DNA of 64,000 nucleotides from assembly GCA_019321725.1 (NCBI GenBank), contig CM033120.1, forward strand, positions 11,798,716 through 11,862,715, written 5' to 3'. Positions 1 through 12,922 of the stretch are shown here, one piece after another. Positions within the stretch are counted from its first letter, which is position 1. Every line of letters begins with the position of its first letter. The DNA comes from Paulownia fortunei (lineage: Eukaryota > Streptophyta > Magnoliopsida > Lamiales > Paulowniaceae). The notes under the pieces are model-generated. The model worked only from the letters and a program-made list of their open reading frames with translations, was not told where the DNA came from and ran no database searches. The translations under genes were made by a program, and so were the position numbers.

Positions 1-3000
1 AAAAATGCCCCCACCACTTTACCCAAACGCATATTTAAAGAAAATTCTTGAATATTAACATGTTGAAACCAAAGTTGGAAATTTTTATAGATGATATTGG
101 TCTTTAATTTCATAATATTTTCTTACGGAATTCACAGTGTAATGACTACCCATCTCTAAATTACATAAGCAATTAAAATTATTTTTTAACCAATTATTTT
201 GTTTCTGTTTTTTTATTTGATATACGATTTCCAAATTTTCAGAGTATTGTTTTTTCATTAGGTACTGAAAAAATTACATTTTTCATCCCATAACTTATGT
301 TAAATTCAATTTTGTTCTCTTCAATGGCCGAAATAATGGTTACTTACGGTTCACAAGGTCTATTCTTAATGATAAAGCCCAATTTGTCCTTATACAAAAA
401 ATTTACACCCGCGAGTAAGGTGCAATGGTGAGCACTTGGAAAAAAATATAATAGGTCGTAGGTTCGATTCCTTCTCGGAGGCAGGAGTGTCACGTGCCTG
501 TTGGCTCCTTCGGGGTCCCGTCCGTATTTAAGATGGGTTTAGAGGGATAGAATAACCGATACGAACGTCCAACCCGAATGTGCATTGCTCATCTACCGAA
601 TTTGTCGGAGGATCGAACTAGGAGGAAGACCGATTCTCTCTCAAAATTAATTTGGGGTCCAAAAAACTCTGGAATTTGGGCTTAAAAAAAAATACATACA
701 AAATGCAATGTGGTAAAATAGTAATGATAAAAAGTAAAACTGAGGCTCACTTATGAAACTATCAATGCAAATTACCCTTTTCTCTGCTTCATGCAAAAAA
801 AATACTTTTGTGCACCTCTCTAACATTTTTTTTGGTCTCTAATTTCTTCTTGTAATGACGTTTTGTTTCGAAAACCTCTTACATTGGGGAATACTCTTTT
901 TTTATTAAGACAACTTAATTTAATCTAACTCAAATTAATTTCTTCATTAAATTTGCTGCTAAATATATCCCTAATAAGTTTCATGTTACATCAACATCTA
1001 ATTAATGATCAATCTATCAGTCTTTACATAGGTGAAGAGTTTCTCAAGGGCAAATAATTAAATAAGATTAGTTTTAATTTTTAATCCTTGTTGATAATAT
1101 ATATTTGTCTAAGCACTTGTAGGAAGAATGCGAATATTGGAAAGCATGAAATAAAAGTTCAAACAATTTTAGCAATTTTACTTGATAATTGAGGAAAGAA
1201 GGGGTATTAAATACATATGATGTTGGTTGAATAATTAAAGTTGTTTGGCTTGAGTTTATGGACAATACCCTACCAAAAAAGATGTTGCATAGGATTGAAT
1301 AATAGACTAATAAGGAGCAATTCCTTACTAAAATTGGATGCAATTTTTTTGAGATTGTGAATGTGAAGATGATAGTTTGTTTTGTAAATCAAATTACTTA
1401 GATAATTGAGTTGAATACCCATAGACTTTTCATCTAGTTATATATATTTCACATTTTTTATTTATCTAATATTATTCTTTACATAGGATATATATTATAA
1501 AAACACAATACATTATAGTACTTTGGCATTTGTTATTGACTTATTGGTATTAAAAATTCTCAAATCACGTGAAAAAGTTCACGTGTATAGGTACTTAGTA
1601 GTGTACATTAGTAATAATACTAAAAACTAAATGCAACACAAATAATAAGAAAAAGAAAGAATAAATGTTTTTTTTTTGGGAATTTTGAAAGAATGTATCG
1701 GAGAATGTGTATTAGGGTAAAAAGGTATTGAAAAGTGTAATTTATATTTAATTTTATTTTTAAATAATAAATTAAAATAAAAAATAAAATAAAATGACAC
1801 CAAGCATAGCGAGATTGGGTACCACCCAATCGCTAAGTAACTAATATCGACGTGTTCTCTAAATTTTATCGAGACATTTTGACACATATATAATTTAGAT
1901 ATATATAATGTTGGATATATATGTCTTTTTATGTATTCAATGAAAAAGATATTTGTGAAAATAGTAAATGGTGGGTATATTTGGACCAAATTATTAGATG
2001 CATTAGTGAGCAAAATCAAGGGAAGGAATGTTGATGTCTAACCTAGAGAAATGATGTAATGTAATCCTTAAATATCACATGAAATGATGTAACTTAAAAA
2101 GAATGACATCCTTAAAGTAATGTATGGCTAAGGATTAATTCGAAGGAAGGAGAATGAAAAGTAAATATTTACAACATGGGTTGGAATATTATTGTGCATT
2201 TGTGCTCAATTTAAACAAGATTTTGCAACATTAGTGCCTAATGGATCTTAAATTGGCATAGATAGATAAATAAACAAATAGTGTCAAGGTGGTGAATTTG
2301 ATTATTGATTGAATAAAAAAAGAATATTAAATAATATGATTCCATGTAAATATTTAAATATCTTATTTTTAGTTTGAAAAAAAAATCATGATTTTACCTC
2401 TAGATACGAACTCAATAAATAGAAGAATTTTCAATTACTTTTAGATTGAGAAATTATTAAGTATGATAAAGAAATTGGATTAAATTATTTTTAATAAGTA
2501 CAAAATGATAACTTATTCAAATGGTTCAACCAGGAAATAGCTAAAACCTAATTATAAAAATATTATGCAGTTCTTAAATACATAAGAAGTGGTGCATTTA
2601 ATATAAAAATACCAATTTTCTTCTAATACACGTGGACAAAAAATTAATTGCTCTAATCATTGATCAATGAGAACTAAAGTCCATTTTGAATCGACATGAT
2701 TAATTAAAAAATATTATTAGTGTTAATCGATACAATGAATAAAACTAAAAAAAGAAAAAAATCAACTGAAAAACTTCAAGTAGCAATAATGCAGCAGCCA
2801 GACTTTGTTCTTAGTGAAAGTTACAAAGCCATCAATTTCAAAAAGGACCCAAAAAATGGCAAGAAAGTCATATCACTTGGTCCACATCACGTGCCTCTCG
2901 CCCATGGAACTAAAGTCGCTACCGTGACGGTCAAATCGCTTTTCTATAAGTGCGACTTCAACTCATAAAGGGCTGAATAAGTTTGTCACAAACAAACAAA

Positions 3001-3214
3001 AATCACGCGCGTTGCACGTGCTTAGCTTCCTTTTCCATTTTCTTTTTCTTTTATTTTTTATTACGATTAGCAAATAGAATCTCACTCTCGCTAGACAACA
3101 CTGTGCGAGAGAGAGAGCGAGACTGAGGGCTAAACACTTTAGAGGGAGAAACAGTAGACGTTCTACAAAGCGAGAGATATACACACCACCTATATACATA
3201 TAGATATATACATA
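1..3214. other. AT-rich intergenic DNA upstream of the C3HC zinc-finger gene
   Basis: No coding region with recognisable similarity is visible here. The stretch is strongly AT-rich and holds one tRNA-like SINE candidate, described separately. Around 1665-1810 there is a repeat-like segment whose end resembles a segment at about 17110-17265: both run from a GAAAGAATG-type block to AAAATGAtACCAAaCATA. The promoter of the zinc-finger gene must lie in the last few hundred bases. The short open frames here have no family features. Confidence 0.6.
405..660 (+). mobile_element. tRNA-derived SINE candidate
   Basis: A tRNA-like RNA polymerase III promoter is visible. An A-box-like TGGTGAGCACTTGG lies at 426-439 and an exact B-box, GGTTCGATTCC, at 461-471, with spacing normal for a tRNA head. 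The following ~190 bases have higher GC than the surroundings and no ORF, as expected for a SINE body. No clear target-site duplication or tail was identified, so the ends are approximate. A decayed tRNA gene is less likely because no acceptor-stem pairing is evident. Confidence 0.5.
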
Positions 3215-3234
3215 GAGAGAGAGAGAGAGAGACG
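3205..3234 (+). repeat. (GA)n microsatellite in probable 5' leader
   Basis: A GA dinucleotide run of about 20 bases ends just before the ATG at 3235 of the C3HC zinc-finger gene. GA/TC tracts are common in plant core promoters and 5' UTRs, so this is probably leader sequence. Another GAGA stretch lies at about 3107-3122. Confidence 0.6.
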
Positions 3235-6200
3235 ATGAAGGAAGAAGCTATAAGCTCCTCTGGAGACCCGTTGCTGCCCCCCAGATCTTCTTCTCCTCCT
3301 CCGAGCCTCACTCCCGCTGCCAGGTGAAATTACCTTATTGCCCTCGACAACCCTTTTTTTCTCCCAATTTCAATTGCCTATTATGTCTAAAGATGGTGTG
3401 ATTTGAGCTTGTATCACTCAATGCTTGTTTTTACCGAGGTCAATTGTGTGCTTGAAAGGTGGCCTGTTTATTTTTATCCTCTTTATTTTGCCCACAACTT
3501 GCGTATATATAATAAGCAGCGAAATTAGAGCATACAGTGTCTTGGGGGCGCTTCCGTGATCTTTGAATAAGTAATTTTGTAGGAGTGTAAGTATTTTTTT
3601 TTTTTGGGTGGGGGATCGTGGGGAGATGGGATGGGGGGGGGGGGGGGTTACCAAAGATTTCAGCTTTCTGGCTCAAAATTTCTCTTTGAACAGTTTATTG
3701 TGAGTTTCATTTGATTTCCCAGAGCTGGCTGGAAAGTGATGTAAAATCCCCTGCATTTGCTTTATATTTTCCCTAGAATTTGTATAGGGGTTATTTTATT
3801 TGGAAGTAGATTACAGCGGAAATATTGGAGTTTGGTACGCTGTGTGTGACATATATCTGACCATAAAGTTGGAAAGAGGAGTTCTATATAATTACCTTAT
3901 ACGAAGTTTGAAGTATATCTGGGGAAATTATATCACTATCTGGCAAGTAGTTCATGATTTCGTTCAGTGTGTTATTCAGTTGTTGAGAAGCTTTTATCCT
4001 CAAATGTTATGTGTTTAGACTAGCTTCTTAATTATACTTCGCATTCAACAGTAAAGAGTTTTACCCATCTAAAGAAATTATTAATATGGAATGGAGAAAA
4101 GATGGTAAACTTTCCATAAAGAGGAGAACTGATAAGTGTCTTCTGTAATCTTCTTAAAGATTGATTCTATTTAGTAGGTGACAAGTGGATGATACTTGCT
4201 TTCTGGCAATGACTAGTAATTTTGTTAATCACGTATTTATATCGCTCTGCTCTTTTGAACAGTTCTGCTGGGGCATCATCTCCTGCTGTTCCCACAAATG
4301 CTGGCAGTACAGACTGGTTTGGTCAAGGGCAGAATTCGAAAGGGGGGTCGCTTTCTCGCATTGGTTCGCAGCCCATGTACACGTCATTGAGCACTAGTGC
4401 TGGTGGTTCTGCTCTTGGATCATCACAGCCTTCCTGCAGGCCCTGGGAAAGGGGTGATTTATTGAGGCGACTCTCAACGTTCAAACCTGCAAATTGGTTT
4501 GGAAAGCCTAAGGTTTGAACTAGCCTTGTCCTTTTGTGATGATCGTATTGGATAAAGTCCTCTTTTAGAGTTCTCTTTTCTTCACATATTTGAGTGACTG
4601 TTTTGTGTGCACATATTCAATATTCGTGCCTTCGAATTGACGTAATAGAGGTAATTTACCCACCAGATAATATGAACTAAATTTATCAGTGGATCAAACC
4701 TTGGGATCAACGATACTGGATATAAAAATTTGCAGATCTATTTCCAGATGGGATCTGAATGAGGAAAATATATCACTTCATGAGCTTGTTGTTTCATTGC
4801 ATTAATTCGAAACTATGTGAATCTGATTATAACCTGGGAGCAAAAATGATTTGGCCTTGTCTACATTTGGGGCACGTGTTCAGCTCTGCCTTACCATTAT
4901 AACTAGAGAATGCTGCACCTGGTGGCAAGCTTTTGTTAAAATGAGTTATCATAATGAAGGAAGGTTGGTGTTAGAAAAGAGCAATAAAAGTATGAAATAA
5001 ATTATTTGTTCATAAAATTCAGAATTTTTCGAGGTAAAGGCCAGGGTGAGGACTTGGATGTGAGATTGCTCTTGTCCTGTGCAAAAAAGTGCAGATTAGG
5101 GTTGATGTTGGGATTATTAGGGCTTGCTGGAAAAATCATTCTTCACAAGTAGGAGGGTAAACAGAATAGTGAGAGTGCCCATCAGAATGATTTAAGTAGA
5201 TACTAATTTGTATTGAGCTTAATGCTTGTTGGATTATCCTTGATGCCTTAATGCAAAACATGTTTTCATTTTTTACTTTCACAGTTTTTGCTCCATGTAT
5301 GACTTTCCATTGGGCTCGCCCATGAAAAAAGATGCTGGTTTTTATGCTTATCTTCGCATTTTGATGCAAATTTTGATTCAGGCTGCAAGTTCACTGACCT
5401 GTGCCAGGAAAGGCTGGGTGAATGTGGATGTTGACGAAGTCGAATGTGAATCTTGTGGTGCAATTTTGAAGTTTGTCACATCGGCTACCTGGACTCTTTC
5501 TGAAGGTGAATTCATGCTTGTAGTTGATGATTATGTTAACTGAAGGTTTCTTCCATGTTTTTTCCAATTTATTTGTATGAACATTTTCTAAGTTTATATG
5601 AAAGAAAAAAGAAGGAAAAGTATTTAAAAATTTTAAACAATTTTTTGATTTGTTGATTTATAATTTGTTCTCCTATGTTCAATCCTATAGTATTTCAATA
5701 ACAAATCTTTTGATACCAAATCATTCTTGTACTTCACAAATTTGACATGTAGATACCCAATATTGTAAGACTCGCATTCAGTCCTTTTCAAAGTATTACT
5801 TTTTTATGAAGTTTATGAATATATTTCTTTTTATATGCTACAATTAGCTGAAAGTGCAAAGCTACAGAAACATGATGTTCTATTTGGAGTTCTATATGTA
5901 GTTGCCCCTTGATTTGCTGCTTTTGTTTAAACTTCTAAGAATTTCTTTTAAATCAAGTTGCCTCTTTTCATCTTAAAGCTGTCCTCCCCTCAATTCCTAT
6001 CCTTATGGACATTATGGTGATTCCCAAAATCTCTCAAACTTTTACAGTTCAGACTTGCTAACACTAAAAGCTTTGACAAGCATAAAGCATATTGAAGCCA
6101 CCCCTCAGCTGGGAATATTGCATCTGTTTTGGTTGAAATCTTGGTCTTTACATATTCTCGTTGTAAACTAAAAAGTTTGGTGACTTGGGAAATTTTTATC

Positions 6201-9200
6201 TAATGGGTATGTCCTCGATGTAGAGGGGATGCATCATTTTGTGGGCCACTGGCACCAACTAATGTATTTATATAACTTCTGAGAAAAAAGATATTTATTG
6301 CTGAAGTATAGCAGATTCTCTGGTTTTAAAAATTTCTTCTGTACTTGTGATTAATACATGAAGTCTCAGCCAATTACTATTTTTTATTATCTTGAGGACT
6401 GCAATGCCACTTTGTTTACATCCAATCAGTGGAATTTTAAGTTTTGTATCAAGAATTTGCTGTCAGATTCCCTGGATAAGATTATACCAAGCTTCTACTG
6501 ATCTCAAATTAAAAATAGGGTGGACAAAAGATGAAGCTTTTTATATTTACAAAATCCTCACCATTTTCAATATTTTATTGTGATATTAACCAGGGACAGT
6601 AAATCTGCTGCAGTTGCTACTATCTGTTCCTTGTCATTTTTACATAGTTGTCGCCATTAGTTCAGCTTTTGTTGCTTTATCTATAAGAGATTGAGCTGTC
6701 TGATTGCTGTTGATTCGTCAAAGCTCCATTCTCACTTACTAATTTTCTGTGGTAGCTGATGGTGCTGGAGAAGACTTTGCCAGGAGACTTGATGAAGGGC
6801 ATAAAGTTACCTGCCCATGGATAGGAAACTGCTGTGCAGAAAGTCTGGTGCAGTTCCCACCGACTCCACCATCAGCACTTATTGGTGGTTATAAGGATAG
6901 GTGTGATGGACTGCTCCAGTTTCCATCCCTTCCTATTGTGGCTGTATCTGCAATTGAGCAAATGCGGGTTTCTAGGGGCCCAGAAATTGATCGTTTGCTG
7001 GCCCATTCTCAGTTTGCACGCAGTGAATCTGGCATCAAGCTGGAAATTTTATTAGGAACTGAGAACTCCAGAGAAGATGTCTTCTTAATATACTCTCGTG
7101 TAATATATACATGGTCTCTTAAATTTTATTTGTTTCAAAGCTTTTTTGTATATTTTGCCCTTGACTGAAAGTTCCATCAATTGCAGGCTCAGAAGCTTAT
7201 AAGCCTTTGTGGATGGGAACCGAGGTGGCTTCCAAATGTTCAGGATTGTGAAGAGCATTCTGCTCAATCAGCTAGGAATGGATGCTCAATTGGTCCTTCA
7301 AAATATCGTGGTCCTCCCCGTGATCCTAGCCGTGGCAAGAAAGCATTGTCCTCTTCCACAAAAAAGGATTGTGGTATAAATGAAGTTATAGGTACTAACT
7401 CAAAAAGTGTATCTAGATCCCCATTATTGGATTGTAGCTTATGTGGCGCAACAGTGAGAATCTGGGACTTCCTGACTGTCTCACGTCCTGCTAGTTTTGT
7501 TCCTAATAGCACTGATGTTCCAGAAACTAGCAAGAAGATGGTATTGACACGTGGAATAAGTGCAGCAAGTGGCATCAGTGGATGGGTTGCTGCTGATGGT
7601 ATGGAGAAGTACCAGGCAGAGGACCATGATGAAGCTGCAACTGGTGAAGGAAAGTCACTGTCGAATATTGGGGTGGATTTGAATCTTACCATATCAGCTG
7701 GATTGTCCTCTTCACGGTTGCACATGAATGTTATGTCTGAACAGTACCAAGATGTGCATAGAGGAAGAGATTTATTGATTGGGCAGCCTTCCAGCAGTGA
7801 GGTTGGCGATCGTGCTGCTTCATATGAATCGCGCGGTCCTAGTTCCCGCAAGAGGAACTTAGATGAAGGTGGAAGCACAGTTGACAGGCCACAATTATTG
7901 GTTCAACAAGCAGACAGTGCGGAAGGAACTGTAATTGACCGTGATGGTGATGAAGTTGATGATGGTGGGCAGTACTCTGCTGGTCCTTCAAAACGTGCTC
8001 GTGACTCTGGTGTTGTTCAACCCCGTTGGTCGCCATATGGAAAAGACTCGTCTGGTGCCGGTCCCAGCCATTCATTTGGTTTCAACATAGGAATTGATGC
8101 TTATAAAGATGATTTTGACCAGGGACCCGAACACATAATTGGTAATCCATCAACTAGAGATTCAACACATGTTTCCTCCGTTATTGCAATGGACACTATT
8201 AATCACAGTGCAGATAATGATTCAATGGAAAGCGTTGAAAACTATCCTGGAGATTTTGATGACATACATTTGCCTTCTACATCGACAATCAAGAACACAG
8301 ACCCCAATGAGATATCAGAATTGAACTACAGTAATCAAGCACAACAAAGTACTTGTCCAGCTGCTGTCAGAAGTGCCGGTGAAATGGGTGTTAGTAGTAC
8401 AAATGAAGAAGAAGTAGTAAACACAGATACTGCCACTGCACATGGAAGGGGTGGTCCCAGCTTTGGAATTAGTGGAGGAAGTGTTGGAATGGGTGCTAGC
8501 CATGAAGCTGAAATTCATGGGACTGATGCTTCTATCTATAGAGCTGACAGTGTTGTTGGTGATGTAGAACCCATTGCTGAAATAACTGACAACCAAGGTC
8601 AAACAGGTGAATTTGCTCCAGATCCAGGGTTAATGGGTGATTTTGTCCCTGAAGAAATGGATAGAGAGGATCCTCATGGTGATAGTCAAGATTTGATGTC
8701 TCGATCTCTAGCAAGGGCAGATAGTGGCTCGAAAATTGTGGGTTCAACTAAGGCAGATTCTGTTGAAAGTGGTGAAAAGACAAGTAACATCCGGGCCACC
8801 TCCTGTGAGAACAGTCCCCATCCCTCACTTTCTTGCAATGCCATTTTATGTTCTGGCTTTGAAGTGTCCAAGGAAGAAGTAACTCAGGCTGCCAAAGATC
8901 TGACTACCGATGACTGCGGATTTGTGGAATCAGGCTATCAAGTTGCAAATGGGTCAGGTAAAGTAATGTTGCTTTTGATGAATGAGTTAAACTGCTGCAG
9001 TCTGGAATTATGATCCGATGTTTCTTGGATATTATGTTGATAATGAAATCAATCGTCTTAAAATTTTAAGTCTGGATGGTGAGTTCCACTCTGTGGATTC
9101 ATTGTGCTGTAATTTGCTGTGTGATCAATGAGCTTCTGCATCAGGCGTTTAAATAGGTTGCATTTTTAAACTCCATCTGATGATCAGCTGTAATAGGCAT

Positions 9201-10372
9201 TTGCTTACTTCCATATTATCCGGCTATTTCTTTCTTTTTGTGTTTCTTCTAATCAGCCAGTGATTTTTGTGTATGGAACGTTGTTAGGGCCTCCCAGTGG
9301 CGGAAACAACTATGATGAAGCAGTTGATTTTGATCCAATTAAGCACCATAATGACTTCTGTCCTTGGGTGAATGGAAATGTTGCTGCAGCAGGCTGTAGT
9401 AGCAGTAGCGGCTCTGGTTCCAGTGCAGGTGCTCTCGCTCTTTGTGGTTGGCAGCTGACAGTGGATGCTTTGGATGCTTTCCAATCACTGGGGCAGGTTC
9501 CAGTCCAGACAGTGGAGTCTGAATCTGCGGCTTCCATGTATAAGGTTTGTGTGAATACTCTTATTTTCTTCTAACTGCTGTTATATTTGCAATTTTTTGT
9601 ATTTCTTTGTTATGTTCCTCTTCTGCTAATACAACTGATGTGATAAATTTGGTGAATCTAGTGTCTAAATTATCTTTTCTTGCATAATTTTATTGTCGAG
9701 CCAGATGATTGACCTGTAAAATCAGAAAAGGTTATCCCTGCTGAGTATCCTTTCATCTGGTATATCCTTTAATTTTATTTTGACAACTTTTTTCATGTAC
9801 TCCCCCAGCACAAATTAATTATTTTATTTATTTATTTGCTTCTGAAAAAGGGGCTTCTGAAAATTAATTTATTCTCTATAAACTGTTCTTTATGTGGTTT
9901 TCTGTCACTATTATTGTTATATTCTTATTCATATCCTCCTCCTCCTCCTCCTCCTCCTCCTCCTCCTCCTCCTCGTCATCATTGCCATAATACTAATACT
10001 AATAGTGATAATAACTATAACAATAACAATATTAACAATAGTAGTAGCAGCAGCAGCAATGCTACTTGCATTCTTATATTTGCCAACGTCTTCCATATTT
10101 TCCCAGATTCGAGGGAAACTATCTATAACACACATACTTGTTGTCTAAAATGATGTTATATTCTGCTTTGTTTTGGAAAGTGGCTGGATCATATCTGAGA
10201 TCTTCGTATTCTCTTTCAGTTCTCTCTTAACCTTTTGAATTAGTATTATCAATTCCTTGACAACTTTGAATCACAGACCCTGGCATGACTTTGCTTGCAG
10301 GATGATCATCATACCCCTGGTCGTAAGCTCTTGGCACGCCACTCTTTCAACAAAAGCCGTGGGAAGAACTGA
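3235..10372 (+). CDS. ILP1: IAP-like / NIPA-type C3HC zinc-finger protein, 7 coding exons
   Basis: Coding exons read 3235-3323, 4263-4512, 5382-5505, 6756-7099, 7187-8957, 9288-9544 and 10301-10372; all junctions are GT-AG and keep frame, giving about 968 residues. The first C3HC (BIR-like) finger is in exons 3-4: C135-x2-C138, then H170-x3-C174 in GHKVTCPWIGNC. A second, Rsm1-type finger is split: C352-x2-C355 (LDCSLCGATVRIW) and H880-x3-C884 (HHNDFCPWVNG), followed by LCGWQLTVDALD. The halves are separated by a ~525-residue acidic, Ser/Gly-rich, probably disordered insert with basic KR patches. This arrangement and the TPGRKLLARHS C-terminus match the plant family represented by Arabidopsis At1g17210 (IAP-like protein 1), related to animal ZC3HC1/NIPA, a nuclear protein tied to the nuclear-pore basket. 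Nuclear location is inferred from the family. The ATG was chosen because it lies just after a GA-rich leader and opens a Pro/Ser-rich N-terminus. No broken exon was seen. Confidence 0.9.
9936..9975 (+). repeat. (TCC)n microsatellite in intron 6
   Basis: About 13 TCC trinucleotides in the intron between exons 6 and 7 of the zinc-finger gene, followed by degenerate AAT/AGC-type trinucleotides to about 10060. The apparent poly-Pro or poly-Leu open frames across it come from the repeat. Confidence 0.9.
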
Positions 10373-11300
10373 ATTGGAAACTTTATTTAGAGCTATGGCG
10401 TCTGGTAATTTTCTACTTCTCATGTGATGATTATTCTGAAATAATCTATGTTGGTGAGAGGTGCAGTAGGGTACCCCTGGATTTACAGTTGACCAGATTC
10501 TTATTTATCTATTTACTTGTGAGGCACGTTAAATAATCAGTGTCCCAGCTTCTACTTTCATGTTGTTGATTTAGTTAGGACCTTTGCCATGGGCCTAAGT
10601 TCATGCAGTACCTTAAATTTAGCCTATAGACCAAATTTCAGGGCAGACGTTGGGTTGAAACTTAGTTATTTGTTCCTGGAAATAAATAGAGATTTCAAAG
10701 CCGTGTTGTGTGTATTATGCAACTAACCATGATGTTTGAATTTCATTGCTTGCAGTTGTTATTGCTTCCTAGTGCAGTCATCAAAGATCAAGCTTAGCAG
10801 CGCCAAAAAATCAAACCAACGGCCTTGAAGTTATTTGTTGCTTTTTACCTTATCTGGATTAAGTCGAAATTCCATTAGCTGTAATATTTATCAAGATTCA
10901 ACAAGAGAATCTCTGTTTTTATGTTCCCAAGTGCTTCTTTCCTTTATCTTTGGAGCCAGATGCAATAATGCCTTGCGATTAATGAGGCTTGTTTAGTCAT
11001 AACAGTATCTAGTTGGCGACATCTTACTGTTTCAGAAATTTTGTGACTGTAATTCTAAGATTGCTTGTTTCGCACCATACATTGGCACAAATGTTGAGCC
11101 ACTCCTCCCAAGAGTTACTCTATTTGTCTTTTGATACTTTCGTGTGATTTTATAGCTTCCATTTTTCTTGAGCTCGGGCCTTTCAGATGTGTGCTGTGCA
11201 CAGCCCATGAAATGTGCTTGAATTTCTCGTCTCTGAATGGATTCTTCAGCAATGCATTCTTAGAAACTTTGGATAATAAAATAAAATTAGTGTGGAAATA
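10373..11300 (+). other. Probable 3' UTR of the zinc-finger gene, with an intron
   Basis: After the stop at 10370-10372 the sequence has a possible donor at about 10406 (gcgtctg|gtaatt) and a strong acceptor at about 10755 (ttgcttgcag|ttg). This suggests an intron inside the 3' UTR. Sequence beyond it is less AT-rich than true intergenic DNA until about 11290, where AATAAAATAAA occurs at 11275-11285 as a possible poly(A) signal. This is an inference; no transcript evidence is available. Confidence 0.5.
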
Positions 11301-12123
11301 GGCCATTTGAGAAGAATGGACCTACATATACTATAGAATTTCGACTGTGTTTAAAGTTATTCCTTGATTTAATCCAAATCACTGATGCTAAGGTGCCACA
11401 GAACACCGAATCTTTTTTCCTTTTTTTTCGTTCGATATTTTGGTTTATCGATTTTTTATAAAAAAATAAAAAGTAGAAAAAATAAATAATAGAATAAGAA
11501 ATATATTTTATATTTATTTTTTTAGTTTGGCTGAGAAAAATAAAAAAATAGTATAAAAATAAATAATAAGTATAAAAACATTATATAAACATTATATGTA
11601 TAAATATATAAAATAGTAATTCAATTTTTTTCGATTTGATTAATTGAAATTGAAAATCAAAACTAAATCGGAAATTAAAATTTTGAAAATTAAAAATTAA
11701 AAATTTGGTGCAAATTAATTTTTTTTTATTTCTATTTAATTTGAGTTCGACTGATTAATCGAATTGTAAACCATTTTAGTTATATCCTTAAATTACAATG
11801 TAAATGACTGAATGACTTCTATTTTATTTTCTGGGTCAATTTTAATAAAATTTGGAAAATAAAATTTATTTTCCTTTTTTTTTGTAACTGATTACGATGT
11901 CTACATAAACAATGAAATTTTTTTACGATGGTATTTTAAGATACATGAGTGAGCTTCATACTTGAACTAATTGAAAAAAAATAATTAACAAGTCTGCTCA
12001 CTTATTAAAAGTTAATCATTTAATTGGAATTTTTTTTTTCAATTGTTTGGTAATAATCTTGCCAGGACCCAACAATGTGCTAATAATAATACTAATAATA
12101 GCGATAATAAATATAACAACAAC

Positions 12124-12480
12124 TAGGCCAAACGTGAAGTGGCTCAATGATAAAAACGCTTGGGGCATTTGTGAATGACGGTGATTTGAATCTCATTAAA
12201 ATTTAAAAAGGATGAAGGGTTGGTGAGCCTTTTGTATTTTTTCTCTAAGTAGAAAATAGAATAAGTCGCGTGTCCATCTAGACGTAAGTCGCCTGTGCCA
12301 TACTCGAATTTAATTAGTGGCTGATCTTAGAGGTTAAGTCAGCTATCTCTAAAAATTACACGTGTCCATCTAAGCGTGAGTCGTCCATATCATGCCCGAA
12401 TTTAATCTATAACTGATTTTGAGTTTAGATCAGTTATCTATAATAATTAGTTAGTGCGTAAGTTATAACCCTGATTCATA
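12124..12480 (+). mobile_element. Degenerate SINE-like element
   Basis: The segment starts with a tRNA-like head: AGTGGCTCAATGATAAAAACGCTTGG resembles a diverged A-box region, and GGTGATTTGAATCTC about 30 bases later resembles a decayed B-box. The remaining sequence holds two ~92-bp direct repeats. The head is much more diverged than the one near position 430, so the assignment is weak. Confidence 0.3.
12269..12452 (+). repeat. Tandem duplication, ~92-bp period
   Basis: Two direct copies, 12269-12360 and 12361-12452. Each begins near tGTGTCCATCTA, contains a CGAATTTAAT block, then ...GATCAG/AGTCAGCTATCT... and ends in ATAATTA or AAAATTA. They differ at many positions, so the duplication is old. 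Confidence 0.7.
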
Positions 12481-12922
12481 AAAAAAAAATAAAAAAAAAT
12501 CCTAAGTCATTCATATAAGAATTTGAAAATGCTCTATTATTAGTAATAATAGTGATTATAATATTAAGCACAATTCAATCAGATGAGAACTTGAAAAAGG
12601 TAGAATTATAATTTAAGTTTGGTTTGATGACTTAATCAAACTTAATTTCGTAACAAGTGTAATTATATTTTTTAATTAAAATAATTAAATATTTGTATTG
12701 ATTAAAAATTAACCACCAAGTGCCAAATAAAATAACAAGAAAATATCGAAGGTTCTGGAGTTCCGGTATTGGCAATACAATAGTTTTGATATATTATTTA
12801 GACTAAAATTAGAGAAATCAAAGGGAAAAATCCCTAGGCTTAAACCTCGCCCGTACTCTGTCCGTCGCCAGACGACCTCAAACCTAAAATTGTGGAGTCT
12901 TTGATCGGCGTCCAGTCTGACA

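Larger units (their letters stand above)
11301..12922. other. Intergenic repeats between the zinc-finger gene and RPB12
   Basis: AT-rich. At 11420-11780 lies a degenerate stretch with repeated TCGATTT/TTAATCGA words (a TTCGGTTTTTCGGTTT-type plant repeat). At 12125-12480 there is a SINE-like segment with an internal ~92-bp tandem duplication (separate entries). No coding region is recognisable. Confidence 0.55.

Noticed and set aside
426..471. A functional tRNA gene
   Set aside because: The B-box is perfect, but no acceptor-stem pairing or anticodon arm could be made out; a SINE head fits better.
2720..2968. 82-residue plus-strand open frame upstream of the zinc-finger gene
   Set aside because: Lys-rich sequence of AT-rich DNA with no recognisable domain; more likely promoter-region DNA.
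3601..3648. Poly-T followed by a run of about 15 G
   Set aside because: A simple homopolymer in intron 1; a G-quadruplex is possible but nothing else supports a regulatory role.
7264..7878. 204-residue open frame on the minus strand
   Set aside because: It lies antisense to exon 5 of the zinc-finger gene, whose frame is clearly the coding one.
9836..10153. Open frames with poly-Pro or poly-Leu tracts
   Set aside because: They are translations of the (TCC)n microsatellite in an intron.
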